From: Phocoena phocoena
Lineage: Eukaryota; Chordata; Mammalia; Artiodactyla; Phocoenidae
Length of the DNA: 64,000 bases
Direction of reading: 5' to 3'
Assembly: GCF_963924675.1 (NCBI RefSeq)
Contig: NC_089219.1
Span: forward strand, 154,462,288-154,526,287
Position numbers and translations under genes: made by a program. This document shows positions 45,446 through 57,490 of this stretch, piece after piece. The first letter of the stretch is position 1. The number at the start of each line of letters is the position of its first letter. Under the pieces are notes generated by a model that was not told the origin of the DNA, did no database searches, and worked only from the letters and a program-made list of their open reading frames with translations.

Positions 45446-46000
45446 TACAATATAGTATCCATCCATATGTTGTAACTGTAAAATGCTTAACACAAAGGAA
45501 ACGTTCAATAAATGGTATTTATTCTAACTCTAATGCTTACTAGGTATTAGTTATGTGGTTCGCTTTACTTCTAACTACAAGGGTATAAGGTGCAAATTCT
45601 TGCTACAGAACATAAAAGCCCCTGTGGTACCCTATAGGATAAACACAGTACCTGTAAAGCTCTCATCTCTCAACCCAGGGTCTCCTCAAGTTGGAGGTCT
45701 TTACCCCCTTTATAATGTGGGAATAATGCCTTTCCCACATTTGCACTGGGCATGAAAATCCATACTTCCAGGTGTATACTGAACCTCCACTTAGCTCCTC
45801 CTCACCTTGGAATCACCAGACCAAAGATCATTTATTCCATTAATATAAATGATGTAGGGATAGAAGTACATGATATACAGAGAGTGTTGGAGGAATCCAA
45901 ACAACAAGTCCTCCACTCTCAAAACAAATTTTAGAGTTCCAAAAGTAAAGAGCAATGTTTGGAAATAAAACTAAAAATGAAACTAACATCTACAATTAGC
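45446..46000. other. mostly unassigned; possible MIR tail
   Basis: 'gtaactgtaaaatgcttaacacaaagg...gttcaataaatggtatttatt' (45470-45525) resembles the sense MIR 3' tail. Two short frames (45555-45934) have no domain. Confidence 0.35.
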
Positions 46001-46004
46001 CAAG

Positions 46005-46180
46005 TATTTGTTATGGGCCAGGCTACTTACTAGGCACTTGATAAACATTACAGCTCATCTTCCTGCAGTCCTTCAAAGCATATAATATTGTTTCTATTTC
46101 ATAGAGAAGAAAATTGTATCTAAGCAGGTTAGTGATTAGCCCAAGACCACAGGGCTAGGCTGTAAGAAAAGAAGGCCAAG
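46005..46180 (-). repeat. MIR element
   Basis: 'ttatgggccaggctacttactaggcacttgataaacattac...gtttctatttcatagagaagaaaattg...caagaccacagggctagg' is antisense MIR. Confidence 0.65.
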
Positions 46181-47395
46181 TTTCAGTGGTCAAAATGGTG
46201 ATGGATGTTATAACTAGAAGATTATGGCTAATCAAATAAAAATATTCAAAACGGTCCTAATGTATTATTAGGATTTCTTTAGAATAACTTGGGTGCCTGA
46301 GTGAATACAGTAGTGGTAGGCACTACAGTCTCTTTAATTTGCTAATCATACAAATCTACTTTAATATTCTTGGTGACAAGGAGCTAACTACTGATAAGAC
46401 AGCTTCTTCAGTTTTGGGGCTACTCCAGGGTGAAATGCCGGAACGTCTTACTGCCTGCAATGTTACCTAGTTCTACCAGGGGGAATAAAGCAGAACAAGT
46501 AGCCACTGTTCTTGACAAATGGATACAGTTTCAGTTTTTCAAAATATGAGTGTCAGATTCATTCATTGTATCAGATAGATCTGTCAAATGGCTTTGCCCA
46601 TTTACAAATGGATGGCACACTGCAGACACACATTGGGTCAAAGGACTCAATGTCACCTCATTGATACTGTCATCAATATAATTTGTATTGGCATTTTGTC
46701 TCACCCTGACTTTAAGGACTATGTGAGGAGATCCAAGTCTCCAGACCATGGACTGATCACCTCTGCTTGACACAGTATTCTCTGCTCATTTCCAGAGGGG
46801 ACCAAGGATGAGCTCTTGTACTTCTGAGTCTATTCACCCTACCTGGCAACACATACTAGCTGGGCTGATTGGATCAAGCAGGAGCCCCAGAGTTTAAATT
46901 TCCAGCTGCATTGGAGGAAACAGAGGCTATGCCCCAATCCCATAACCCCTCACTTCTTACTGCTAGCCTATCCTAGGCTGTTCTTGCTGATAGGAGTACT
47001 TCATGCTAAAAATTAATTTTGCTTACCTGATGGCAGTCACACAACCTCAAATGCCATTTTTATAAATAAGGCAACCACCAATGGAGTGTGATTTAGGGTT
47101 TTTTCTTCTGTAGACCCTGCCTACCCTATAAAATCTCCCATTACTGCATCATGGAGACTATAATCCCTTTCCGAGGGAATAGCTTCTTTCCAACCATAAG
47201 ATGAAATAAGAACTTACATTTCCATACTGCCCAAAAGGAAATACATTGATTACAAAATGCAGGAGAGTGACTGATTTTCCACATTTGTTGTGTTCATTAA
47301 AGGGTTTTTGAATAGACTTGACAGTATTAAAGAAGTTCAACACACACAAAATAAAAATTAATAAATGAAGAGAAAAAACTTGCATTTACAACAAA
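46181..47395. other. unassigned sequence
   Basis: The 46440-47000 part is somewhat richer in GC and open frames (60 and 80 codons on opposite strands) but I recognise no family, gene or repeat. Confidence 0.35.
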
Positions 47396-47399
47396 CAAA

Positions 47400-48210
47400 T
47401 AAACACATTGATATATAAAAGGTTGTTATACATCGATGAAAAATGGATGTCATAAAGTCACCAACTAAAAAGTATTAACAGCCAATAAAGATAGGAAAAT
47501 ATGTTCAACCTTGCTATTACTAATCAAAGAAATACAAATAAAATAATTCAGGTGTCATATTTTACTGACTAGAATGACAAAGTTTTAAAAAACTTGATAA
47601 TACTGGTATTGATATTGATAATACAGGTACTGATGAGTGTGTGTAAGAAACCACACTGGATGTTAAATTCTTGGTAGAAATAAAAAGCACGGTAACCTTT
47701 CTGGAAGACAATATGTCAGTATGTACCAGAACTGACAACCAGCCATTCAAGTTCTAGAAGTCCATTCCAAGGAAATAAACAAATGCTCAAAGACATATGA
47801 ACAAGGATGCTTGTCTCATTGTTTAGCAAAGCAAAACAGGAATAATCTAAATGTTGAACAGTAGGGAACTGGTTAAATAAATAATAGAATGCTGTTCAAC
47901 CATTAAAAATGATGCTGCAGATTTTTATTAGATGAGTAATCATACTTATATTACTAAATAAAAATGATATAGAACTGTTTTGTAGTTGGATATAATAATT
48001 AAAGGTATTTTATACTTGCATTGTATTTATATGAACCCCGTCACAAAAAAGTTTCAAAAGATACCCTCAAAAATGTTACACAGATGATTTATCAGAAATG
48101 GGATTTTGAGTTACTTTTCCTTTTTTCTTTAAATCCTTTCAATTTTGGAGTTTCTGCAATGAGCCTGTATTATTTTTACAATTAAAAATATTTAAATTTA
48201 CAATAAAAGG
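47400..48210 (+). mobile_element. ancient L1ME-type 3' end
   Basis: 'attactaatcaaagaaatacaaat...gaatgacaaagttttaaaa...ccattcaagttctagaagtccattcc...ggaactggttaaataaataatag...ccattaaaaatgatg' then an AT-rich 3' UTR follow old L1 order. Not coding. Confidence 0.7.
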
Positions 48211-50535
48211 ATCTAAATTCCTCCAGTTTTCCATTTATTTTCCACCCTGGCTCAGGGCATTTGTGTAAAAAAAAAAAATCAGCTTATTTTCTCTTTTGTA
48301 TCAATCTAAATTTACTTTTCATAAGTTAACTATTTTAGTCTGGCAAAAGTTTCGCACAGGAAAATTGTTAAGGTCTGAGTATTCTATTACCTTTAAAAGC
48401 ACTGGAAACTTTGAAATTATTTCTTTCAGAATTTTCATATAATACTGAAAGGTGGGGGGGAGGTAGCAAAATGAAGGGAAATAGATAGTAGTAGTCAACT
48501 TCAATTAAGAAAAAGCAACAAGAGGCAGTTTGTACTCTTTTGATACGGCAGAAGCCCCCTGTGTCAACTCATGCTAAAAAATGTATATATACACACACAT
48601 ATATATGTTTGTATTATATGTATATGTGACACACACACATAATTAATCCACAGGCTTAGGCTAATCACTCATTGTGAGAAACAACGAGTTGTTGACTACA
48701 CTTTAATTAGCTCCTCCAGCCTGTAGAGGCATCACTAGGACCAAGATAGGAACAACATTCTCCATCTCCGCTTGCATCTGGGTATGGTTCTATCCCAAAG
48801 AATGTGACCAGAGGTGACCTGAAGAGTTTATGTCTGAAGGATAACGAGTTGATAATTGTAGCTTGCAGCTTCCTCTCTCCTTTCCTTTTTAGGACAAACG
48901 TAGAGCCACTTGATGAAGGTGGTGGGTCCCTGAATAACTGAGCAGAAAACTGACCCTCAGACCACCAAAGTCCATACTACACTCCTGAGTGAGTGAGAAA
49001 TGAACTGTCCATGTGTTGCTCCACTGAGGTTTAAGGTTTATTATTTAGTGTTTAACTAACGCATTTTTTCTTTAAACCTCAGTTGCCTTCTCTGTAAAAT
49101 AAAGTCTTTGAAAAGGATCCACTGTAAGTTTTTTCCACTGCTTATGTTTTTATCTTAGCTTTTAATTCTCAGAAACACTGCGCACATTTTACCTTTTAAG
49201 TTAGTAAGTCTACTTTTTTTCCCACAAAGACGGGTTCTTCAAGTTATGGGGAAGTCATAGCAGACTGTTGCTTCAGTTTAAGATAACGCATTCACATATG
49301 AGATGAGAAGGGTGAGGACCCAGAGAAACGCCTTTGACAGAGGGGAGTGAGAGCATACTGAGGAATGTTTAGTAATAAAGAATTCAGATGGGAGAAACGG
49401 ATGGGTTACATCTAACAGATTTGCTCAAAGGAATTCTGGAAAGGCAAATATGTGAAAATGTATAGCAAAGACGTGAAATGCCTTTTGGTCCCTAAATGGA
49501 TTTCATTTCAAAGACGTGCATATTGCAAATACATGCACCATAACACTTCTCTGCCCACTTCTAGAATTTTCTAAAGCCTGACAGAACATCTGCAGAGAGA
49601 GGATGTCATTCCAAGATAATCGACTGCAAGTTACTAAATTAAGATAAAAATGTCCTTAACCTTGAACAGTTTTTAAAGAGATTTTAGAAGAAAGGAGCCC
49701 TCCAGGGGATTGTATAACTATATAATTGTACCCTTTCTAAAAGGCTATTTACAGATACATAATGTTTCCCCTCCATTCTTTAAAGTAAAATATAGGATAA
49801 AAAAAAATAGTTTGGGGATAATATTTGTTTGGGACAGCAGGCACTGCTAATCAGTACCACTCTCTCCTTATTCCTTACTATCAGAGCCCTGGTTTAGGAG
49901 ACCCCATTATCCTTAAGGCTAAGGTGGTCAGTTTAAAATCCGAGCTGATGAGATCTAAGTGCAAGTCTGCTGACCATCTGTGGTAAAAAATTTGCTCTCT
50001 GAGTTAGACACTGCCTTTTTTTTCTTACTTAATTTCTTTTTTTATTTCCTTTTCTTTCTTCCTGCCCAAATTGTTGGAACACTATTGGAGATTCTGGGGT
50101 CACTTTGAAGCTATGTGGATGTGCTAGAGATGTGGAAGCTGGAAGAGCGAAGCAACCCAGTCCCCTGGTGATGCCCTTCAGCAGCTGGACTAACGCTAGA
50201 GGGACTATCTCCAAACTTCCTGCTACCCGTGGAAAGTAAGGTAGATCACTCATTCACTTTCTGTTACCTACTAACTGATCCAGAACTCTAACCTCAGGGT
50301 TCTAGAACCCTTCTCAGTATCCCATAGTCATACTCATGTTCCGGACTCCTGATCATCAGACTTGCTTATAGCAGATGTATGGGGAGGGCGGGCTCTTCTG
50401 GAAGCCCTCATACTTCCTCCCCTACCCCCACCACACACAAATAATGATCTTTATGTCCACTCATCCTTCTATCTACACTCAGAGGCCAGGGCCCCCAGGA
50501 AGGCTTCACTGACAACCCTTTACTCCTCTCTACAT
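48211..50535. other. unassigned 2.3-kb stretch
   Basis: Contains an A tract (48268-48280), a mixed (TA)/(CA) tract at about 48578-48642, a short MIR-like line near 49070 ('aacctcagttgccttctctgtaaaat') and pyrimidine-rich sequence at 50018-50062. No gene recognised. Confidence 0.4.
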
Positions 50536-50544
50536 GCAGAAAGG

Positions 50545-50730
50545 GTAGAGGTGTGGGCTCTGGAATCAGACTTCCTAGACTTGAATTCTTAATCTGTTAC
50601 TTACCAGTTTAGGACGTGGGCAAAGTAGTTGCCTTCTCTGGACACCCCTGTAAAAGAGGAACACTAAGTAGCACCTATGTACCTTACTGAAAGGATTAAA
50701 TGAGCAAATGCAGGTAAAGTTCTTATAATT
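50545..50730 (+). repeat. MIR element
   Basis: 'gtgtgggctctggaatcagacttcctagacttgaattc' is the tRNA-like MIR head; 'gtgggcaaagtagttgccttctctgg...ggattaaatgagcaaatgcagg' continues in order. Confidence 0.75.
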
Positions 50731-50864
50731 TTTTCTTGGGTCAATCAATTCTAGCTGCTATTGTTACCTTTGACTAATTTAGGGCAGTCCCTTTGCCCTC
50801 CTTTGGTTCTCTGGGCCCGTCTCATTCACAACACACACAACCGCATACTGCAGAGTTTTGAAAG

Positions 50865-51010
50865 GTGGTTCTCAAAATGTGGTCCCTGGGCCAGCAATAT
50901 CAGTCACACCTGGGAACTGGTTAGAACTCTGGCACTGGAGCCCTGCAATCTGTGTTTTAACAATATTCTCAGGCAAATCTGATGCACACTAAAGGTTGGC
51001 GACAACTGAG
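50865..51010 (-). mobile_element. MER5A-type hAT MITE (partial)
   Basis: 'aggtggttctcaaaatgtgg' starts the element; 'cacacctgggaactggttag', 'gcaatctgtgttttaacaat' and 'ctgatgcacactaaagg' follow in the antisense order. The right terminal repeat is degraded. Confidence 0.75.
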
Positions 51011-51360
51011 AACATCTGTCTCAGACTCTCCTGGAGGCATTCACCAAAAATAGAGATACAGGACCTTACACCTGACCAGCTGGAGAAGGGGTCTAGTAAT
51101 TGCCCTGGTTATCATGCTTGTCATGATTTTTCAGCACATAAATGTTTTGAGAATCACTGCCATTTTGAATGTGTGTTTCACCTGTCTGTTTTTCCAGTGG
51201 ACTTTACTTCCTTGCAAGGAAGGTTTGTGAAGATCTGTTGTTGTTGTTTGCATTATTAGTTTTATTATGCTAATTCTAGAATCTCTGGTGCATAGTGCAA
51301 TCTCAGGCAGGAAGTAGTGCCTCATTAAAACAGGTATCCCAAAAGTCTTAGTAGAACTTC
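51011..51360. other. unassigned sequence up to the L1 target site
   Basis: An 87-codon frame (50996-51259) shows no domain. Confidence 0.4.
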
Positions 51361-51377
51361 AAGATTAATTCCTTCAG

Positions 51378-53478
51378 GAAGAGGTAAAATTGTCATTAGA
51401 TGCGGATGATGTGATACTATATATAGAAAACCCTAAAGACTCTACATGAAAACTACTACAACTGATAAACGAATTCAGCAAGGTAGCAGAATACAAGATT
51501 AACATACAGAAATTGGTTGCATTTCTTTATACCAACAATGAAATATCGGAAAGGGAATGTAAAAAAACAATGCCTTTTAAAATCACAACCCCAAAAATAA
51601 AATACTTAGGAATAAACCTCACCAAGAAGGCAAAAGACTTATACGCTGAGAACTGTAAGACATTAATAAAGGAAAGTGAAGATGATTCAAAGAAATGGAA
51701 AGATATCTCATGTTCTTGGGTTGGAGGAATTAATATTGTTAAAATGCTCATACTACCCAAAGCAATCTACAGATTTAATGCGATCCCTATCAAATTACCC
51801 ATGACAGTTTTCACGCAATTAGAACAAATAATCCTAAAATTCATACAGAACCATAAAAGACTCAGAATTGCCAAAGCAATCCTGAAGAAAAAGAACAACG
51901 TTGGAGGCATAGCCACCCCAGACTCAGACAGTACTCCAAAGTCACAGTAATCAAAACAGCGTGGTATTGGCACAAAAACAGACATATGGATCAATGGAAC
52001 AGAATACAGAGCCCAGAAATAAACCCACACACCTCAGTTAATCTTTGACAATTAATCTTTGACAAAGGAGGCAAGAATATATAATGGGAAAGAGACAGTC
52101 GTTTCCGCAAGTGGTGTTGGTAAAGTTGGACAGCCTTATATAAACCAGTGAAGTTAGAACACATCCTTTCACCATACACGAAAATAAACTCAAAATGTCT
52201 TAAAGACTTAAACATAAGACCTGACACCATAAAACTTCTAGAAGAGAACACAGGCAAAATATTCTCTGACAGAAATCATACCAATGTTTTCTTAGGTCAG
52301 TCTCCCAAGACAATAGAAATAAAAATGAAACAAAGGGGACCGAATCAAACTTACAAGCTTTTGCACAGCAAAGGAAACCATAAACAAAATGAAAAGACAA
52401 CCTACAGAATGGGAGAAAATATTTGCAAATGATGTGGCCAGCAAGGGCTTAATTTCCAAAATATACAAACAGCTCATACAACTTGATGACAATAAAAGCA
52501 AACAACCCAATCAAAAAAATAGGCAGAAGACTTAAAGAGACATTTCTCCAAAGAAGAAATACAGATGGCCAATAGGCACATGAAAAGATGCTCAACACTG
52601 CCAATTATTAAAGAAATGCAAATCAAAACTACCATGAGGTACCACCTCACACCAGTCAGAATGGCCATCATTAAAAAGTCTACAAATAACATATGCTGGA
52701 GAGGGTGTGGAGAAAAGGGAACCCTCCTACAACACTGTTGGTGGGAATGTAAGTTGGTGCAGCCACTGTGGAAAACAGTATGGAGGGGTTCCTCAGAAAA
52801 CTAAAAATAGACCTACCATATGATCCAGCAATCCCACTCCTGGGCATATATCCAGACCAAACTATAATTCAAAAAGACACATTCACCCTGATCTTCACAG
52901 CAGCAATATTCACAATAGCCAAGACATGGAAACAACCTAAATGTCCATCAACATATGAATGGATAAAGACGATGTGGTACATATATACAATGAAATACTA
53001 CTCAGCCATAAAAAAAAGAATGAAATAATGCCATTTGCAGCAGCAACATGGATGCAACTAGAGATTATCATACTAAGCAAAGTAAGTCAGAAAGAGAAAG
53101 ACAAATACCATGATACCACTTATATGTGGAATCTAAAATATGACACAAATGAACCTATCTATGAAACAGGAACAGAATCAGAGACATAGAGAATAGACTG
53201 GTGGCTGTCAAGGGGGAAGCAGGTGGGAGAGGGATGAACTGGGAGTTTGGGATTAGCAGATGCAAACTGGTATATATAGATTGGCTAAACAACAAGGTCC
53301 TACTATATAGCACAGGGAACTATATTCAATATCCTGTGATAAACCATAATGGAAAAGAATATGAAAAAGAATGTATATACATATGTATAACAGAGTCACT
53401 TTGCTGTACAGCAGTAATTAACACAACGCTGTAAACCAAGTATACTTCAATAAAAAATAAGTTAATTAAATTTTTAAA
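51378..53478 (+). mobile_element. 5'-truncated L1 (2.1 kb) with intact target-site duplications
   Basis: The copy begins at the RT catalytic block of ORF2 and runs through the C-terminal region, 3' UTR, AATAAA (53449-53454) and A/T-rich tail. Exact 17-bp duplications aagattaattccttcag lie at 51361-51377 and 53479-53495. Its 3' UTR (gggagtttgggattagcaga, gcaccgg-free 'ctatatagcacagggaacta', 'ctgtacagcagtaattaaca') differs from the full-length L1, so a different subfamily. Confidence 0.95.
51386..53136 (+). pseudogene. L1 ORF2 C-terminal remnant
   Basis: Encodes the RT active-site block as [10 protein letters not shown] (F of FADD replaced, about 51392-51421), a thumb-like part (51513-51950 frame: [17 protein letters not shown], then [15 protein letters not shown]), and the Cys-rich end CWRGCGEKG...CWWEC (52565-52804). 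The pieces sit in three frames. A 14-bp tandem duplication (ttaatctttgacaa, 52038-52065) and other indels shift the frame. The expected stop is near 53134-53136. It cannot make a working protein: the N-terminal endonuclease and most of RT were never inserted. Confidence 0.88.
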
Positions 53479-53495
53479 AAGATTAATTCCTTCAG

Positions 53496-54013
53496 AAGAA
53501 CAAGTACTACACATTCACAAAAAAGCACCCTTTGAAAGTTTAAATTTTTGAATTTCTTTGCCACTTCCTTAGTTTTGATCATCTTGGACAATATATTTTT
53601 AATATTGACTTTTAAAAAGAATTGTGTTTCAGTGTTTGCTATCCTTAGAGAGACAGAAACAGTTAAGTACAACTAAATACTTATTTTTCAAAAGTCTCAA
53701 AAGTATAAGGGAAATGAAAGTAATTTATCTTCAAATGATTTTGGGGTATGTTTCTAATTTCATACTTCTGATACGATTCAAGATTAAAACTGTATTAAGA
53801 CATTTGAGACAGGCCGCATTGGTATTAAATGAATTTAATTTTGTGTAAAGTGGTAGAAATATTTTCTTCAGCAAACATACCTGCAGATATAAAATCACAA
53901 CCATAAATCTACAAAAAAGCAAGCTATTGAATGAAATCTGATTGGTTATTTCCCTGCAGTATGGATCTGCTAATAATTTAATTTACTACTTGCTAACAGA
54001 AGCCAAAATTTAA
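53496..54013. other. unassigned AT-rich sequence
   Basis: No gene or repeat recognised. Confidence 0.4.
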
Positions 54014-54155
54014 ATATACATATATATATATGTGTGTGTATATATATATATATCTCTTCAATATTAAATCATTCATATTCTTGTTCATATATATGAACAA
54101 GTATACATACACATATATAACAATTGTCCATATATATATATATATAAACAATTTA
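54014..54155. repeat. AT-rich microsatellite block with a perfect palindrome
   Basis: Compound (TA)n/(TG)n tracts around a perfect 22-bp palindrome at 54080-54101 (half site cttgttcatat). The tracts on both sides are also self-complementary. Confidence 0.9.
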
Positions 54156-54181
54156 AATTAAAGAAAGTACATCTGGTACAT

Positions 54182-54203
54182 CCCCCCCCCCCCCCCCCCC
54201 CCC
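54182..54203 (+). repeat. (C)22 homopolymer
   Basis: I count 22 uninterrupted C after a T at 54181 and before gatttct. Long C runs are rare in mammalian DNA compared with A/T runs. Confidence 0.9.
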
Positions 54204-54945
54204 GATTTCTAAAGAACACCACATACTATTCTAGGCAGTGGAATGTCAATCCACCTTAAGGGTTGTTCAATGAGCATATCTGAGAAACCACTGGTTTAGC
54301 CAATGATGTACTTATTCAGGGAGGCCCTAGTGCCACTATCAAGAGCTTATCCACAGGACAGATAAGAAGGTACTTGTTTGGTTTGTGAAAAGAAGGAGTA
54401 GTGAGGAATGGCAGGTAGCTGCAGGCTGATGACACGTGATGTCCATATATATGTAGAACCAACACGCCCATAATTGCACCCATTTTCCATACCCAAATCC
54501 AAAGCCTTTATATCATTAATCCCAGGCAAAAATGGTAAGATTCATGTGTTACTATCCCACAGCTTCAAGATACCTATAAACTCATATGAGTATGTCTTAG
54601 TTTTATCAGTGGAAGACAAACCAGGCTTCTATCACCAAGCCCCATTCCATAACAGGCAAACTAGTCCAAGACTTCTCTGAGTGCTGCAGGAGAGTCTATG
54701 GAAGGGGCGCTCACTCCACTGTGATGCCTAAAATGCCTTTGCACAGAGCAAACATTCAATACATGCTGAGTGAATGAATGAGTGAACTGGTGTCATAAAA
54801 CAGGCTTATTTCAGGGAAATTCCACTCAACAGGCTGGCATTCCTTCCTACCCATCTTAACTGTTAAGCTTGCCATCAGACAAAAATTTAATTATAAAACG
54901 TTAGAGCTGAGGAAATTTTAGAAACTATCTACTCTCCAGAGGTAT
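54204..54945. other. mostly unassigned; L2-type tail near 54740
   Basis: 'gcctttgcacagagcaaacattcaatacatgctgagtgaatgaatgag' (54735-54785) resembles the L2 3' tail on the plus strand. Nothing else recognised. Confidence 0.4.
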
Positions 54946-54949
54946 ACAA

Positions 54950-55205
54950 CTTTAATTTAGTGGTAAAAATCACTAGGAGTGATTTAGGAGTCTATCAGAC
55001 CTGAGTCCAAATTCCACATCTACCATATTTTTGAGAGCAAATAACCACTTCTGAGGCTCTGTTCCATGTATGCATTATGGGATATCATAAAAATACATAC
55101 ATTAATTGTATGACTATCAGCAGATGAAATGACACAATCCATTTGCCATGGTCGGCTAAGTAATTGGCACCAAGTAAGCACTCAAGACATTAGCCAATAT
55201 TAATA
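54950..55205 (+). repeat. MIR element (diverged)
   Basis: 'gagtctatcagacctgagtccaaattcc' (head), 'ttctgaggctctgttccatg', 'taattggcaccaagtaagcactcaa' (tail) in sense order. Confidence 0.6.
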
Positions 55206-56220
55206 GCGGAGAGATGAAAACAAAACTCTGGGACTGATGCCTACCCTAGTGGCCCCAGTGGTCATAATGACTTTCTTCCATTCAGCCTGCTCTCTTCTCA
55301 CTAAGACTAAGGAAGAGAAGATGAACAAATTAGGAATAACAATTTGAAAATGGTTTTATACTCCCTGAATGAATGGAATTATAATAAAATGATTCATGAG
55401 TTCTGCAGAAATATGATGAGACTAGATCTTTATGTTAGTTCTCTGCAAAACCAATTCATGGCCCTAAGATGTACCTTCCCACCCAGCCCCATCCTTACCA
55501 GGATCAAATATCATTGTAAATGGAAAAGTCAACAACACATAATCAACAAGCTAAGTTACAAGCCAGTGAAGTCTCGGAGCTTTGATAGAGAAAATTCAGA
55601 TTTATCATTATATGTAAAAATAAGATGATATGAAGAACTCAATCTAAAAAATATTACCTGGAGATCTATAACCTCTACAACAGTGCTATAAAAAGTAAAG
55701 AGCTAGAAATCTATTTAGATGGTTTTCCTTATAAGAAAGCACTTTCTGTATAACTTTTAATGTACTATTGATGAGAACAATTCAACAAAATTCAAATAAA
55801 TATCTGCAGATGTCCTACAAGAAGAAAAGAACAGAGTTAGATGTGACAGGGGATAACTGGACTTCAGGATGAGTAAGACCCTATACTTGACCTCAATAAA
55901 TTAACATGAAATACAGTGGATGAGTCATGTACAGAATGTCAGAATTCTAAAAGGCCAAGCTAAGTACCAAAAGGAACATGTGGGGACTCTTAAGAAGGAA
56001 ATAAAATATGGGTTAGTTGATTACGAAAAGGCAGAAGGGAGTAGGTTCCCTTTGGCTGCTCTTTGAAGAGATCACTTCCTTTCCCCCCTAGTCCTGAGGC
56101 TAGGGTGGCATGGGTAATAGAGGAATGTGGGGACTGAGAATCATTTCTACTCTCACCAGAGTGGCTGGAAGCAGATTTTCTTACCAGGATGTAGTAGTAT
56201 GCTAATATTTAAGGGTTCTT
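55206..56220. other. unassigned sequence
   Basis: A 94-codon frame (55344-55628) shows no domain. No repeat recognised. Confidence 0.4.
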
Positions 56221-56224
56221 CAGG

Positions 56225-56430
56225 TCAGAGAGAAGGGTTTGAATACTCCGGCTCCATCGCTTGCTGTGGGTCAAGTTTCTTACCTTTCCAACACCTCAGC
56301 GTCTTTATCTGAAAAGTGGGGATGATGATAATGTCTCCCACCTGAGTGTGAGAACTACATGATATAGTGCATACGCAGGGCTAAATTTGGTGCCTGGCAA
56401 ACAGAAAGTGCTCAGTACGGCAGGCGAGTG
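56225..56430 (+). repeat. MIR element
   Basis: 'gggtttgaatactccggctcc...gtgggtcaagtttcttacc...acctcagcgtctttatctgaaaagtgggg...ggtgcctggcaaacagaaagtgctca' is a near full-length sense MIR. Confidence 0.8.
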
Positions 56431-56659
56431 TAGTGACAATAAAGGCAAAGATGACGGGGGTAGTGCTGGTGTTGCTTCTGCCCCCAGAACAGGCTCTGAC
56501 TGGGAGAGAGTTAAAGCACCTTTGGGTTCATGGGGGTTTATATATAAGCAACGGTTGATCAATGTGAGCTGGTTGTCCAAATGATTATGTGCAATCTAAG
56601 AAAAAAATGGGCCTCGGATCTGCTCAGCTACTTAATAATATTAGCAGCGGTAGTAGTCA

Positions 56660-56895
56660 AAGAAGCTAAATTTTATTACGTGTTTATATGCCAAACAACG
56701 TGCTGAACGTTTTAAAAGGATTTACTCACTTATTACAACGAGGCTATACGCTAGGTCCTGATAATGTTATTCGTCTCTTTCAGATGTTGACTGAGCCTCA
56801 GACGGGTTACAAAAGCACCTAAGATCCCATTGTCAGTACATGACGGAAATGAGTTCAAATCCAGCCTGTCTGACTTGTTCTTAATCACTAAGGTA
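56660..56895 (-). repeat. MIR element
   Basis: 'caacgtgctgaacgttttaaaagg...gttattcgtctctttcagatgttgactgagcctcag...gagttcaaatccagcctgtctgac' is antisense MIR. Confidence 0.7.
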
Positions 56896-57225
56896 CGAAA
56901 TTAAGCATGTTGCCCTTTGCCTGATTCTCCTTCTGAGGCCTGAATATTTCACTTAGCTCTCTGAGTGCAGAAGAGAGAAAATTCTCTCTCCTTGACCCAA
57001 CTTGGCATCAATATCCAGCTCCCCTTCTGAAAATGGGTTGCTTCAAGGAGCAGCAATGAATGCTGGGTTGTGGACCAGTCACCTTGATGACTAAGAGTCA
57101 GACACTAGGGAAGGAAAATGCTCTGTGACAAAGCTACCCTTGTACAGAAACAAGACAGAAATGGGGGGACAGGGCAGAAGATAATGGAATAAGGCATAGG
57201 AAAAATAGCACCTGGCATCATGACA
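56896..57225. other. unassigned sequence
   Basis: Nothing recognised. Confidence 0.4.
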
Positions 57226-57268
57226 GTAATAATAATAGTAGTAGTAGTAGTAATAGTAATAATAATAG
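57226..57268 (+). repeat. (TAA/TAG)n microsatellite
   Basis: Trinucleotide tract mixing TAA and TAG units, abutting the next MIR. Confidence 0.85.
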
Positions 57269-57490
57269 ACTTTACTATGCTCTAGGCATTGTATTAAGTG
57301 CTTGGTGTAAGTGACTTCATTTTAACATTGAAAACAAGTCTATGAGGATGAAATATTATTAACATCATTTTATAGGCAGGAGTATTGAGGTTCAGGTAAT
57401 CAGGTAAATTGCCCAAGCTCATACGGTTAGCAAGTGGAAAGCAGAGATTTGAACCAGCACCTACACTCCTAACCATTATGCTATAACCAT
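57269..57490 (-). repeat. MIR element
   Basis: 'ctctaggcattgtattaagtgcttgg...catcattttataggcaggagtattgaggttc...gaaagcagagatttgaaccagc...ctaaccattatgctat' is nearly complete antisense MIR. Confidence 0.8.

Noticed and set aside
46440..47000. Possible retroviral or gene fragment
   Set aside because: Frames on both strands are short and I could not match any block to gag, pol, env or a host gene.
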